Assembly: GCA_937957805.1 (NCBI GenBank)
Contig: CALFXW010000142.1
Coordinates: 1-46,541 of the forward strand
Length of the DNA stretch: 46,541 nt
Source of the DNA: an uncultured Sphingopyxis sp.
GTDB lineage: Bacteria > Pseudomonadota > Alphaproteobacteria > Sphingomonadales > Sphingomonadaceae
Direction: 5' to 3'
The position numbers and the translations under genes are program-made. Under the pieces are notes generated by a model. It had not been told where the DNA came from, made no database searches, and worked only from the letters and a program-made list of their open reading frames with translations. Below, piece by piece: positions 33,978-42,853 of the stretch; positions within the stretch are counted from its first letter, which is position 1, and each line of letters begins with the position of its first letter.

Positions 33978-34442
33978 ACGGGGCATGCGCCACTCCGGCG
34001 CATGCGGGAATCCATCACCCGCCCTCGTGGGGGAAGGGTGTGCGTTTCCGATATTCTGGATCCCCGCCTTCGCGGGGATGACAAGGAGGGGGTATCTGTG
34101 CTCCGGCGTATGCAGGAGGCGCCTTTGTCTGTGCTCGGGCGTATGCGGGAGGAGCTTAACTGTGCTCCGGCGTATGCAGGAGGCGCCTTTGTCTGTGCTC
34201 GGGCGTATGCGGTAGGAGCTTAACTGTGCTCCTGCGAAAGCAGGAGCCTAGCGCGGCAGGGCAGGATATTTCGCCCCTAGGCCCCTGCTTTCGCAGGGGC
34301 GCAAAAGGAACACCCCCTGCTTTCGCAGGGGCACAAAGAGGATGCCCCCTGCCTGCGCAGGGGCACAATATCTGCCCGTATCTCGACTTATATCTCGCCG
34401 GATTTCCGGGCGGTGAAAGGAAATATTTCACTCGAAATCACG
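33978..34442. repeat. Gene-free convergent spacer packed with hairpin repeats
   Basis: No supportable gene lies between two convergent genes. It contains GGATCCCCGC/GCGGGGATGAC (34058-34082), a 64-bp unit in tandem (34096-34223), CTCCTGC/GCAGGAG (34229-34246), CCCCTGC/GCAGGGG palindromes (34281-34300, 34313-34332) and CCCCTGCCTGCGCAGGGG (about 34346-34363). The hairpins share a NCCCTGC..GCAGGGN stem with different loops. Several could act as transcription ends for both convergent genes. Confidence 0.8.
34096..34223. repeat. 64-bp tandem repeat, two copies
   Basis: Two adjacent near-identical units (34096-34159 and 34160-34223), each containing CTCCGGCGTATGCAGGAG, then CTCGGGCGTATGCGG, then GGAGCTTAAC. 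The second copy differs in one or two bases near its end. The same half-palindrome (CTCCTGCATACGCCGG in the opposite sense) is present twice at 9132-9183. Confidence 0.8.
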
Positions 34443-35555
34443 CTAATACACCACCACCGAACGGATGCTTTGCCCCGCGTGCATCAGTTCAAACCCCTTG
34501 TTGATTTCATCGAGGCTGAGCAGATGGGTGATCATCGGGTCGATGGCGATTTGCCCGTCCATATATAGGTCAACGATTTTGGGGACATCGCTGCGCCCCT
34601 TTGCCCCGCCAAAGGCGGTGCCGCGCCAATTGCGCCCGGTCACCAGTTGAAAGGGCCGGGTCGATATTTCCTTGCCCGCTTCGGCAACGCCGATGATGAT
34701 GCTGGTGCCCCAGCCGCGATGACAGGATTCGAGCGCGGTGCGCATAACGTCGGTATTCCCCGTCGCGTCAAAGCTGAAATCGGCCCCGCCGTCGGTCAGC
34801 GCCGCGATGGCCGCAACCATTTCCTCGCGCGATTTGCCCCGCGCATCGATGAAATGGGTCATGCCGAATTTTTCGCCCCATGCGGCGCGTTCGGGGTTGA
34901 TGTCGATGCCGATGATCGGCGTTGCGCCGACCATCTTTGCCCCCTGAATGACGTTGAGGCCGATGCCGCCCAATCCGAAAACGGCAACGCTGTCACCGCC
35001 CGCCACTTTGGCGGTGTTGGTGACCGCGCCGACCCCGGTGGTGACCCCGCAGCCGATGTAGCAACTGGTCTGAAAGGGCGCGTCCTTGCGGATTTTGGCG
35101 AGCGCAATTTCGGGCAGAACGGTGAAGTTCGAAAATGTCGAACAGCCCATATAATGGAAAATCGGCTGTCCCCGGTAGGAAAAGCGGCTGCTGCCATCGG
35201 GCATCACCCCCTTGCCCTGCGTCGCGCGGATAGCGGTGCATAAATTGGTCTTGCCCGACCGGCAGCTTTTGCACTGGCCGCATTCGGGGGTGTAAAGCGG
35301 GATGACATGGTCACCCGGAACGACGCTGGTGACGCCGCTTCCCACTTCGCGCACGATGCCCGCCCCCTCATGCCCCAAAATGCACGGGAACAGCCCCTCA
35401 CTATCCAAGCCGTCCAGCGTATAGGCGTCGGTATGGCAGATGCCGGTCGCCATGATTTCGACCAGCACTTCGCCCGCGCGCGGGCCCGCCACATCCATCT
35501 CAACGATTTCCAGCGGCTGATTGGGAGCAAAGGCGACGGCGGCACGGCTTTTCAT
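34443..35555 (-). CDS. frmA: S-(hydroxymethyl)glutathione dehydrogenase (class III alcohol dehydrogenase)
   Basis: A 370-residue zinc-dependent enzyme that oxidises the glutathione-formaldehyde adduct, and also acts as S-nitrosoglutathione reductase. Catalytic-zinc ligands fit GICHTDAY, GHEGAG and SCYIGCGVTTG. The structural zinc uses CGQCKSCRSGKTNLC, and the Rossmann motif is VFGLGGIGLN. I chose ATG 35555 (MKSRAAVAF), with AAAGGA 7 bases ahead; a TTG two codons earlier is ignored. The next step (S-formylglutathione hydrolase) and an FrmR-type regulator are not adjacent. Confidence 0.95.
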   Translation of the reverse strand: MKSRAAVAFAPNQPLEIVEMDVAGPRAGEVLVEIMATGICHTDAYTLDGLDSEGLFPCILGHEGAGIVREVGSGVTSVVPGDHVIPLYTPECGQCKSCRSGKTNLCTAIRATQGKGVMPDGSSRFSYRGQPIFHYMGCSTFSNFTVLPEIALAKIRKDAPFQTSCYIGCGVTTGVGAVTNTAKVAGGDSVAVFGLGGIGLNVIQGAKMVGATPIIGIDINPERAAWGEKFGMTHFIDARGKSREEMVAAIAALTDGGADFSFDATGNTDVMRTALESCHRGWGTSIIIGVAEAGKEISTRPFQLVTGRNWRGTAFGGAKGRSDVPKIVDLYMDGQIAIDPMITHLLSLDEINKGFELMHAGQSIRSVVVY

Positions 35556-35655
35556 GTGCAAATCCTTTTGGGTCGAAAGTGTAAAATTAACCGACAGGCA
35601 AGATGGTCATGCTAAGAAAGGCCATTCACTGCCTGTATGAGCACATTTTGCAACG

Positions 35656-37044
35656 ATGATCCGCCTGTTCAAACATTATATTTCGCGCGCGGTGCTCGCG
35701 CTGGCGCTGGCGGACTTTCTGGCGCTGCTGCTCGCGGCCGAATGTGCCTGGGTGATCCGCGCATGGCAGATCGATATGGCGATTACACCGGCGGCGGAAC
35801 GCTTCGCCGCGCTGCTCAGCTTTGCGATTGTCGTCCAATTGGGCATGTCGGCGGTTGGCGTATATGGCACGCAGGCGCTCCAATCCTTGCATTATATGTT
35901 GATGCGGCAATTGGCGGCGGTCAGTGTCGCGGTCATCCTGCTCGCAACTTTATATTTCATCCTGCCGCAGGTGGCGCTTTGGCGATCCAACCTTGCCTAT
36001 GCGATGCCGCTGGCGATTTTGCTGCCGGCTTTGCTCCGCCTGCTCATCGTCAAACAAATTGACCCCAAAAATTTCCAGCGCCGGATATTGTTGCTCGGCG
36101 CGGGCGACCGCGCGGCACGGATAGAGGCACTGGCAAGGCGCCCCGGCAGCGGCTTTGCGGTGGTCGGATTTGTATCGATGACCGACAAGGCACCGGTGGT
36201 TGCAGGGGCAATCCACCGCAACGACATTGCCAACCTGTCCGACCATGTGCTGCAACTGGGTGCCAATGAAGTGGTGTTGGCGCTGGAGGAAAGGCGCAAT
36301 GCCCTCCCCCTCGATGACTTGCTGCGGGTCAAGACAACTGGCGTTTATGTCAATGAAATATCGAGCTTTCTGGAGCGGGAGACGGGGCGCGTTGACCTCG
36401 CCACCGTCAACCCAAGCTGGTTTATTTTTTCCGATGGTTTCACCGCCGGACAGCGGCTGTCCAAGCTCGCCAAGCGTGCGTTTGACATAATCGCCAGCAT
36501 ATCGGTGCTGCTGCTCACCCTGCCGCTCACCATCGCTGCTGCCATTGCGGTGCGGCTCGACAGCAAGGGGCCGATATTTTACCGCCAGACGCGCGTCGGC
36601 CTCTATGGCGAGCCCTATCAGATCATCAAATTTCGTTCGATGCGTTCGGATGCAGAGGCGGGCGGCAAGGCGATCTGGGCGGCGGAAAATGACCCGCGCA
36701 TCACGCGGATCGGCAAATTTCTGCGCCAGACGCGTATCGATGAAATCCCGCAGGCGTGGAATGTGCTGAAGGGGGAGATGAGCTTTGTTGGCCCGCGCCC
36801 CGAACGGCCAGAATTTGTCGCCGACCTTGAAAAACATATCCCCTATTATGCCGAACGCCACATGGTGAAACCGGGGCTGACCGGCTGGGCGCAGATTAAT
36901 TACCCCTATGGTGCATCGGTGGAGGATGCGCGCGCCAAGCTGGAATATGACCTTTATTACGCCAAAAATTACACGCCCTTTTTCGACCTTTTGATTCTGT
37001 TGCAAACCGTGCGCGTTGTCATCTGGCCCGAAGGGGCACGTTGA
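35656..37044 (+). CDS. Exopolysaccharide sugar transferase of the XrtA/PEP-CTERM locus (TIGR03013 type)
   Basis: A 462-residue polyprenyl-phosphate sugar-1-phosphate transferase. Four N-terminal membrane helices (about 10-125) and a nucleotide-binding-like region (ILLLGAGDRAARIEAL) precede another helix at about 275-295. The bacterial sugar transferase domain carries GPIFYRQTRVGLYGEPY, IKFRSMRSDAE, DEIPQAWNVLKGEMSFVGPRPERPEF and KPGLTGWAQINY. It starts assembly of an extracellular polysaccharide on a lipid carrier. Its stop overlaps prsK (TGATG), which is why the XrtA/PEP-CTERM subtype is chosen over a generic WcaJ-like call. Confidence 0.9.
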   Translation: MIRLFKHYISRAVLALALADFLALLLAAECAWVIRAWQIDMAITPAAERFAALLSFAIVVQLGMSAVGVYGTQALQSLHYMLMRQLAAVSVAVILLATLYFILPQVALWRSNLAYAMPLAILLPALLRLLIVKQIDPKNFQRRILLLGAGDRAARIEALARRPGSGFAVVGFVSMTDKAPVVAGAIHRNDIANLSDHVLQLGANEVVLALEERRNALPLDDLLRVKTTGVYVNEISSFLERETGRVDLATVNPSWFIFSDGFTAGQRLSKLAKRAFDIIASISVLLLTLPLTIAAAIAVRLDSKGPIFYRQTRVGLYGEPYQIIKFRSMRSDAEAGGKAIWAAENDPRITRIGKFLRQTRIDEIPQAWNVLKGEMSFVGPRPERPEFVADLEKHIPYYAERHMVKPGLTGWAQINYPYGASVEDARAKLEYDLYYAKNYTPFFDLLILLQTVRVVIWPEGAR

Positions 37045-39107
37045 TGCTGACCCCCGGTCTGGTCGCGTGGATCACCACTATATTCCTGATATTGTCGGGG
37101 CTGTTTTTGTTGCTCACCGGGGCAATATTGCTTGCGCGGCGGGCGATGCCGCTGGCGCTGGTTGCGGCATTGGGCATGACCGGCGTGTGGCTCGGCTTTG
37201 TTGCCTTTTTCGGGCAGTTCAGCTTTGCCGCGCTGGTGATGGAATCTGGCCGCAACCTCGGCTGGTTGTGGTTCCTCGCGCATGTCGCCGGAGCAGGAGC
37301 CCCCGCGCGCCGCCTGTCCCCCATTGGCTGGATCTATGTGGGCCTCACCAGTGTGCAGGCACTGCTGCTGGTGCTGCTCGCTTTGCCCGCCGTCATGGGG
37401 CTGAAGCCGGTCATCATGTGGGTACAGGTCGAATCAATCATGATGCTGGTGTTGGCGGGCGGGCTCGTCCTCCTCCACAATGTCCATGCCGCCGGACACC
37501 GCGACCGCACCCATGACATTGGCTTGCCGGTCATCGCGCTCGGCCTGTTGTGGGGATATGACCTCAACCTCTATGCGATCAGCTATTTCGGCAATGCACC
37601 CGCGATGCTGCTGGCGGCGCTACGCCCCCTGCCGGTTGCGCTGGCGTTCGGCGCATTGACGCTCGCGCTGTTGCGCCCGGCGGCGCAGCCGGTGCGGCTG
37701 TCGCGCCCGGCGGCGCTGCGTTCGATTGGCGCGAGTGTGATTGCGGCATGGCTGGCGCTGCTCGCGCTCTTGTCGGTATTGCTGCCGGGCAGCGGGCATT
37801 TTTATACCGCAGCCGCGCAGGGTGGCCTGCTGCTCACCGGTGCAGGGCTGGGCATGCTCATCCTGCTCTCGCGGCGGTTTCGCGCCTATGCGCAGGTATG
37901 GATTGCCAAGCATTTTTTTGCCCACCGTTATGATTATCGCGCCGAATGGATGCGCTTTTCGGCCACCTTGCATGCGCCCATTGCTGCCGACGGGGATGGG
38001 CAGGATATTGACGGCCGGGTGGTGCGCGCGCTCAGCGATATTGTCGGCAGCCCCGCTGGCCACCTGATCTTGCGCAACGCGGACGGGTTTGCCGCATCGC
38101 CAAGCGCCTGCTGTGCTGCGCTGCGCACGCTCGACTGGGCGATGCTCGGCCAATATCTCAGCCGCGAAGTGCGCATCATCCAGATCGACGAAGCGCGCGC
38201 GGGCACCGCCCCGCCGCGTGAAATTGCCGCCATCCCCGATGTATTGCTTGCCGCGCGCGACCATTGGATCATCGTCCCGCTACTCCATGGGGAGCAGTTG
38301 GACGCGATGCTGGTCATCGACCGCCCGCCGCTCGACCGCGTCCTGGATTGGGAAGATTTTGACCTGTTGCGCGCCGCCGCGCGGCAGGCCGCGCTCCACC
38401 TCGCGCAGGCGCGCAGCAGCCGGGCGCTCGCCGAATCGGCGCGTTTTGAGGAATTTCACCGTCGTTTTGCCTTTGTCATGCACGACGTCAAAAATCTCGC
38501 GAGCCAGATGGCGCTCCTGTCCCGCAACGCCGAACGCCATGGCCAGAACCCCGCCTTTCGGGAGGATATGGTTGCCACGTTAAAACTAAGCGCCGATCGC
38601 CTTGGCCAATTGACCGATAAATTGCGCGGACAGGGCAGGGTGCAGATCGATGCGCTCCACCCGGTCGAACTTGGCGCATTGGTGGCGCGCGCCGCGCTCA
38701 CCCTCCAGCTGCGTCACGCGGTGGAAATCCACGGCACGGGCGAATATTGGGCCGTGGGTGATGGTGCGACCATCGAACAATTGATCGGCCTCATCGCCCA
38801 AAATGCGATTGATGCCAGCGGGGCGGATACGCCAGTCAGGCTCGAACTGCGGCGCAGCGATGCGCACATCTGCCTCGACATCAAAGACAGCGGCTGCGGG
38901 ATGAGCGAAGCCTTCATACAGCATGAATTATTCCGCCCCTTCAGCTCCACCAAGGCCGGGGGCTTCGGCATCGGCGCCTTTCAGGCGCGCCAATTGGCAG
39001 AGGCGATGGGCGGCACGCTCAGCGTCGCGTCCAACAAAGGGGTGGGGACAATTTTCACCCTGCACCTCAAGGCGGCGGCACCAGCCAGCGAAAGCGCAGC
39101 GGCATGA
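37044..39107 (+). CDS. prsK: XrtA/PEP-CTERM system sensor histidine kinase PrsK
   Basis: A 687-residue protein. The N-terminal membrane domain (about 1-285, some eight helices) is followed by a GAF-like region (about 300-460) and a kinase core with FVMHDVKNLASQMALLSRN (His box), LIGLIAQNAIDASG (N box), IKDSGCGMS and SSTKAGGFGIGAF (G boxes). It senses an unknown membrane signal and phosphorylates PrsR. The stop overlaps prsR by ATGA. The exosortase itself is not in the window. Confidence 0.92.
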   Translation: MLTPGLVAWITTIFLILSGLFLLLTGAILLARRAMPLALVAALGMTGVWLGFVAFFGQFSFAALVMESGRNLGWLWFLAHVAGAGAPARRLSPIGWIYVGLTSVQALLLVLLALPAVMGLKPVIMWVQVESIMMLVLAGGLVLLHNVHAAGHRDRTHDIGLPVIALGLLWGYDLNLYAISYFGNAPAMLLAALRPLPVALAFGALTLALLRPAAQPVRLSRPAALRSIGASVIAAWLALLALLSVLLPGSGHFYTAAAQGGLLLTGAGLGMLILLSRRFRAYAQVWIAKHFFAHRYDYRAEWMRFSATLHAPIAADGDGQDIDGRVVRALSDIVGSPAGHLILRNADGFAASPSACCAALRTLDWAMLGQYLSREVRIIQIDEARAGTAPPREIAAIPDVLLAARDHWIIVPLLHGEQLDAMLVIDRPPLDRVLDWEDFDLLRAAARQAALHLAQARSSRALAESARFEEFHRRFAFVMHDVKNLASQMALLSRNAERHGQNPAFREDMVATLKLSADRLGQLTDKLRGQGRVQIDALHPVELGALVARAALTLQLRHAVEIHGTGEYWAVGDGATIEQLIGLIAQNAIDASGADTPVRLELRRSDAHICLDIKDSGCGMSEAFIQHELFRPFSSTKAGGFGIGAFQARQLAEAMGGTLSVASNKGVGTIFTLHLKAAAPASESAAA

Positions 39108-40498
39108 GCAAGATGGAAAATATGCAATCCGAACATTCGGCCAAATCCCTGCCCAGGCTGTTAGTGGTGGAGGATGATCCCGGCCTGCAAACCCAGCTAA
39201 AATGGGCCTATGCCGATTATGACGTGCGCATTGCCGGCACCCGCGCGGACGCCATCGCCATGTTGCGCGCGGAGGAACCGGCGGTCGTCACACTCGACCT
39301 TGGCCTGCCGCCCGACCCCGACGGGGTGAGCGAGGGCATGGCCACTTTGGCGCAGATTCTCTCGCTCGCGCCGCATTGCAAGGTGGTGGTGGCATCGGGG
39401 CATAATGACCGTGACAGCGCGCGTCGTGCGATTGCGGCGGGGGCATGGGATTTTTATCAAAAACCGCTCGATTTCGACCAATTGGGCGCGATTGTCGCGC
39501 GCGCTTTTCACGTCGCGGCGCTGGAGGCGGAGAACCGCCGCCTGCTCGCCGCCGTGCCGGGCGCGACAACGGCTTTGGGCGCGCTCGTCACCGCAGCACC
39601 CGAAATGGTCAAGGTCGTGCGGATGATCGAAAAATTGGCCCCCGCCAATCTGTCGGTCATGCTGCTCGGCGCAAGCGGGACGGGCAAGGAATTGCTGGCA
39701 CGCGCGCTGCATGACCTTAGCGGGCGCAAAGCGCAAAAATGCATCGCCATCAACTGTGCGGCCATCCCTGAAAATCTGCTCGAATCCGAACTTTTCGGCC
39801 ATGAAAAGGGCGCATTCACCGGCGCGGTTCGCACGGTGGAGGGCAAGATAGAGCTGGCCAATGGCGGGACATTATTCCTCGACGAAATTGGCGATGTGCC
39901 CTTGCCCTTACAGGTCAAATTGCTGCGTTTTCTGCAGGAACGGGTGATTGAACGTGTCGGGGGCCGCAGCCCGATTGCCGTCGATACCCGCGTCATCTGT
40001 GCCACCCACCGCGACCTCAAGGCGATGGTGGCGGAGGGGAGTTTCCGCGAAGATCTTTATTACCGGCTGGCAGAGGTTAGCGTCACCATCCCCGCACTTG
40101 CCGAACGGCCGGGGGATGCGGTGCTGCTCGCGCGCCATTTCCTCAAGCTGCATGGCGCAGCGATTCCCGGTGGAGCCAAGTCATTATCCGCCGATGCGCT
40201 GGCCGCCATCGACGCATGGGCTTGGCCGGGCAATGTGCGCGAGCTGGAAAACCGCATAAAACGCGCACTTATCATGGCAGAGGGGCGGGAGATTGTGGCG
40301 GCCGACCTCGACCTTGACGGGGGCGGTGGCGGCGATAGCTTTCTCAACCTGCGTGCCGCGCGGGAGGATGCGGAACGCCGCGCCATCGGCCGCGCGTTGG
40401 TGGCACAGGAAGGCAATGTTTCGGCGGCCGCCCGGCAATTGGGCATCAGCCGCCCGACGCTTTATGATTTGATGAGGCAGCATGGTATCAGCGCCTAG
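39104..40498 (+). CDS. prsR: PEP-CTERM-box response regulator PrsR, sigma-54 activator
   Basis: A 464-residue NtrC-type regulator. The receiver domain is at about 15-140, with phospho-acceptor Asp in TLDLGLPP and Lys in YQKPLD. The AAA+ domain has Walker A GASGTGKE, the sigma-54 contact loop GAFTGA, and Walker B LFLDEIGD. The C-terminal Fis-type helix-turn-helix is NVSAAARQLGISRPTLYDLM. It activates sigma-54 promoters of polysaccharide and PEP-CTERM protein genes in known systems. No convincing -24/-12 site was found in this window. Confidence 0.94.
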   Translation: MSKMENMQSEHSAKSLPRLLVVEDDPGLQTQLKWAYADYDVRIAGTRADAIAMLRAEEPAVVTLDLGLPPDPDGVSEGMATLAQILSLAPHCKVVVASGHNDRDSARRAIAAGAWDFYQKPLDFDQLGAIVARAFHVAALEAENRRLLAAVPGATTALGALVTAAPEMVKVVRMIEKLAPANLSVMLLGASGTGKELLARALHDLSGRKAQKCIAINCAAIPENLLESELFGHEKGAFTGAVRTVEGKIELANGGTLFLDEIGDVPLPLQVKLLRFLQERVIERVGGRSPIAVDTRVICATHRDLKAMVAEGSFREDLYYRLAEVSVTIPALAERPGDAVLLARHFLKLHGAAIPGGAKSLSADALAAIDAWAWPGNVRELENRIKRALIMAEGREIVAADLDLDGGGGGDSFLNLRAAREDAERRAIGRALVAQEGNVSAAARQLGISRPTLYDLMRQHGISA

Positions 40499-42467
40499 TG
40501 TCCGTCGACAGCGCAAGGCCGAGCGGCGTGCCGAACAGGTGCGCCGTCATGGCCATCGGCGCGCGCCGATAGTCCGCATCGCCCTGTGGGGGGCGGGTGC
40601 GCTTTTCCTGTTGCTGGCCATATATGCCATCCATGGCTTTTTGGTCGATCCCGCCGAACGCGGCCGCGCGGCGCTGGCGTCGGGGGATGCGCGTTCAGCG
40701 CGCGTTGATTTTCTGAACGCCATAGCCGAAAACCCACGCGATGCGACGCTGCGCATCGACCTGGCGCGCGCGCTCAACGATCTGGGTCGGGCGGTGGATG
40801 CGGAACGCCAATTGGCCCGGGCGGCTGAACTGGGCGCACCCCCCCTGAACCTCACCATTGAAACGGCGCGTGCGGCATTGGCGCGGGGGGATACGACGGG
40901 TGCGCTTGGCGCGCTGAACGGCCCTGTGCCAACTGGACAGGCGGCGCTGGCCAACGCGCTGGCGGGGGACGCCGCCTATCGCAACCGTGATTTCACCGCC
41001 GCTGCGCAATATTATGCGCGTGCGGTGCGCCTTGCACCCAATGACGGCGACATCTGGACGCGTTACGCCCGTTATCGGCTGGCTGAACAGGATATGTCGG
41101 GGGCCGACAATGCCGCCGACCGCGCCCGCGCGCTTGCGCCCCAATCGGGCGCGGCATGGTGGGTAAAGGCTGACGTCGTGCGCTATCGCGCCGGGCCGGT
41201 CGCATCGCTTGCCTGGTATCGCGCCGCGCTCAGCCATGCGCCCAATGATGTCGGTATTTTGGCCGAATATGCCGCCGCTTTGGGGGAGGCGGGGCGGTAT
41301 AGCGCGATGCTCGACCCATTATCGCGCGCGGCGGAACTGGACGCCTATAATCCGCGTCTATTGTTTCTGGAGGCGACGCTCGCCGCGCGGGGCGGCGAAC
41401 CGGCGCTGGCGCGCGCGCTGCTCCAACGCATCGGCGGCGATGATGCCAATCTGCCCGCCGTTTTGACGCTGCGCAGTGCGGTGGAATTGTCGCTCGACAC
41501 GCCGGTTGCGGCGGCGGATTATGCGGGGCGGCTGCTGCAAATTCAGCCCGATAATCGGGAAGCGCGCCGCCTCTATGCACTGGCGCTGGCGACCAGCGGC
41601 AATGCGCGCGGTGCCATTGCCGCGATTGATGCGATTACCACCGCCAGCGATGCCGACAGCTGGTCGCTCCTCCTCCTTTCACGCGCATTTGCCGCCAATG
41701 GCTGGCAGGGTGATGCCGCGCAGCCGGCATTGCGCGCCAGCTTGTTGCAAACGGGCGCGGCGGGCAGCATCCACCCCATTGCCAATGACCAAAGGGCGGG
41801 GGTGACGCCCGCCATCATGGAAATCCGCGCGGCGCTTGGCGGCGGGGATTATGCGCGCGCGCGCACCCTTGCCGACGCGCTCTTGGCCGCGAACCCGGGC
41901 GTGCCGCAGGCGGCGCTGATTGCAGGAGATGTCGCGCGTGAGGGCGGTGATCTGGCGGGCGCGCATCGCCTCTATCGCCGTGCGGCGGACCTGCGCTTTG
42001 ACCGGCGCACCATGCTATCGCTCGTCGCATTGCAACTGCAAATGGGCGACCGGCAGGGTGCGTCCGCCACGCTGGGCCAATATATGGCGCATTGGCCCGA
42101 AGACACAGCCGCGATGCGGATTGCCGCTGCGATGGCGGCGGAGGAAGGGCGTTGGCAGGCGACAAAGGATGCGCTGCTCGCCGCGCGCGACAGGGTTGGC
42201 GGGCGTGATGCGTTGCTCCTCGCGCAATTGGCGCGCTGTGATTTGGAATTGGGCGGTGTGGGGGACGCGCTGGCATCTGCGCGCCAAGCCTATGCGTTGA
42301 TGCCCGGCAACGCCAGCGTCAGCGCCATTTACGGCATATCAATTCTGCGCAATGGCGGCAATCGCACCGACGCGCTCGACCTGTTGCGCAAGGCGATGCA
42401 ATTGGCGCCAGAGGACAGGCAGATCGCCCAATGGTGGGCCGAAGCGGTGGAAAGCGCCCGCCGATAG
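40482..42467 (+). CDS. Membrane-anchored tetratricopeptide-repeat protein of the PEP-CTERM locus
   Basis: A 661-residue protein with a basic N-terminus, one membrane helix (about 33-53) and about 600 residues of helical TPR-like repeats. Examples are AAQYYARAVRLAPNDGDIWTRYARY and similar units, described only. It is in the place where PrsT-type TPR proteins occur in PEP-CTERM loci, but it is shorter than the roughly 900-residue PrsT family, so I leave the symbol blank. It may help export or assembly of the polymer. The start lies 17 bases inside prsR. Confidence 0.82.
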   Translation: MVSAPSVRRQRKAERRAEQVRRHGHRRAPIVRIALWGAGALFLLLAIYAIHGFLVDPAERGRAALASGDARSARVDFLNAIAENPRDATLRIDLARALNDLGRAVDAERQLARAAELGAPPLNLTIETARAALARGDTTGALGALNGPVPTGQAALANALAGDAAYRNRDFTAAAQYYARAVRLAPNDGDIWTRYARYRLAEQDMSGADNAADRARALAPQSGAAWWVKADVVRYRAGPVASLAWYRAALSHAPNDVGILAEYAAALGEAGRYSAMLDPLSRAAELDAYNPRLLFLEATLAARGGEPALARALLQRIGGDDANLPAVLTLRSAVELSLDTPVAAADYAGRLLQIQPDNREARRLYALALATSGNARGAIAAIDAITTASDADSWSLLLLSRAFAANGWQGDAAQPALRASLLQTGAAGSIHPIANDQRAGVTPAIMEIRAALGGGDYARARTLADALLAANPGVPQAALIAGDVAREGGDLAGAHRLYRRAADLRFDRRTMLSLVALQLQMGDRQGASATLGQYMAHWPEDTAAMRIAAAMAAEEGRWQATKDALLAARDRVGGRDALLLAQLARCDLELGGVGDALASARQAYALMPGNASVSAIYGISILRNGGNRTDALDLLRKAMQLAPEDRQIAQWWAEAVESARR

Positions 42468-42474
42468 CCGATTT

Positions 42475-42822
42475 TCAGGCGCGTTCGCTGTCGAGCAATT
42501 CGGCAATGTCGATGCCAAGCCGTTCAATCTGCTGTGCAACGGGGGGCCAGATTTCTGCCAAGAATTGGCTGCGCAGCCGTGCGCGCAAACGCCCCGCCGC
42601 GCCGCTGGCAACAAACATGCCGACCCCGCGTTTGACCAGCACCAGCCCCTCATCCTGAAAGCTTTGATACGCCTTGGCGACGGTCAGCGGGTTGGCCCCA
42701 TGGTCGGCAGCCAGCGCCCGAACCGATGGCAACATATCGCCATCGCGATACTGCCCGTCGAGGATCGAAGCGGCAATATGGTCGCGCAGGCGCTGGTAAA
42801 CGGGCTTATTATTGTCGAGCAT
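42475..42822 (-). CDS. Short GntR-family (YtrA-type) transcriptional regulator
   Basis: A 115-residue protein with a winged helix-turn-helix domain (about 1-72): PVYQRLRDHIAASILDG, DMLPSVRALAADHGANPLTVAKAYQSFQDEGLV and KRGVGMFV. The C-terminal tail of about 40 residues is only helical, which is the YtrA subfamily layout. It usually represses its own operon, often with ABC-transporter genes, but none is adjacent. I chose ATG 42822 (MLDNNKPVY). It lies 31 bases after the nitroreductase gene on the same strand and nearly touches the TPR gene stop (convergent). Confidence 0.87.
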   Translation of the reverse strand: MLDNNKPVYQRLRDHIAASILDGQYRDGDMLPSVRALAADHGANPLTVAKAYQSFQDEGLVLVKRGVGMFVASGAAGRLRARLRSQFLAEIWPPVAQQIERLGIDIAELLDSERA

Positions 42823-42853
42823 CGCTGCCTTATAACAGTGACACAGCGATTCG

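Noticed and set aside
34096..34364. Repeats resembling a CRISPR array
   Set aside because: Units are hairpin families with variable spacing and a 64-bp tandem; there are no regular unique spacers of constant length and no cas genes.
42823..42853. GntR operator between the nitroreductase and regulator genes
   Set aside because: A GTGTCAC-like half site is present but no clear inverted repeat; the stretch is only 31 bases long and not convincing on its own.
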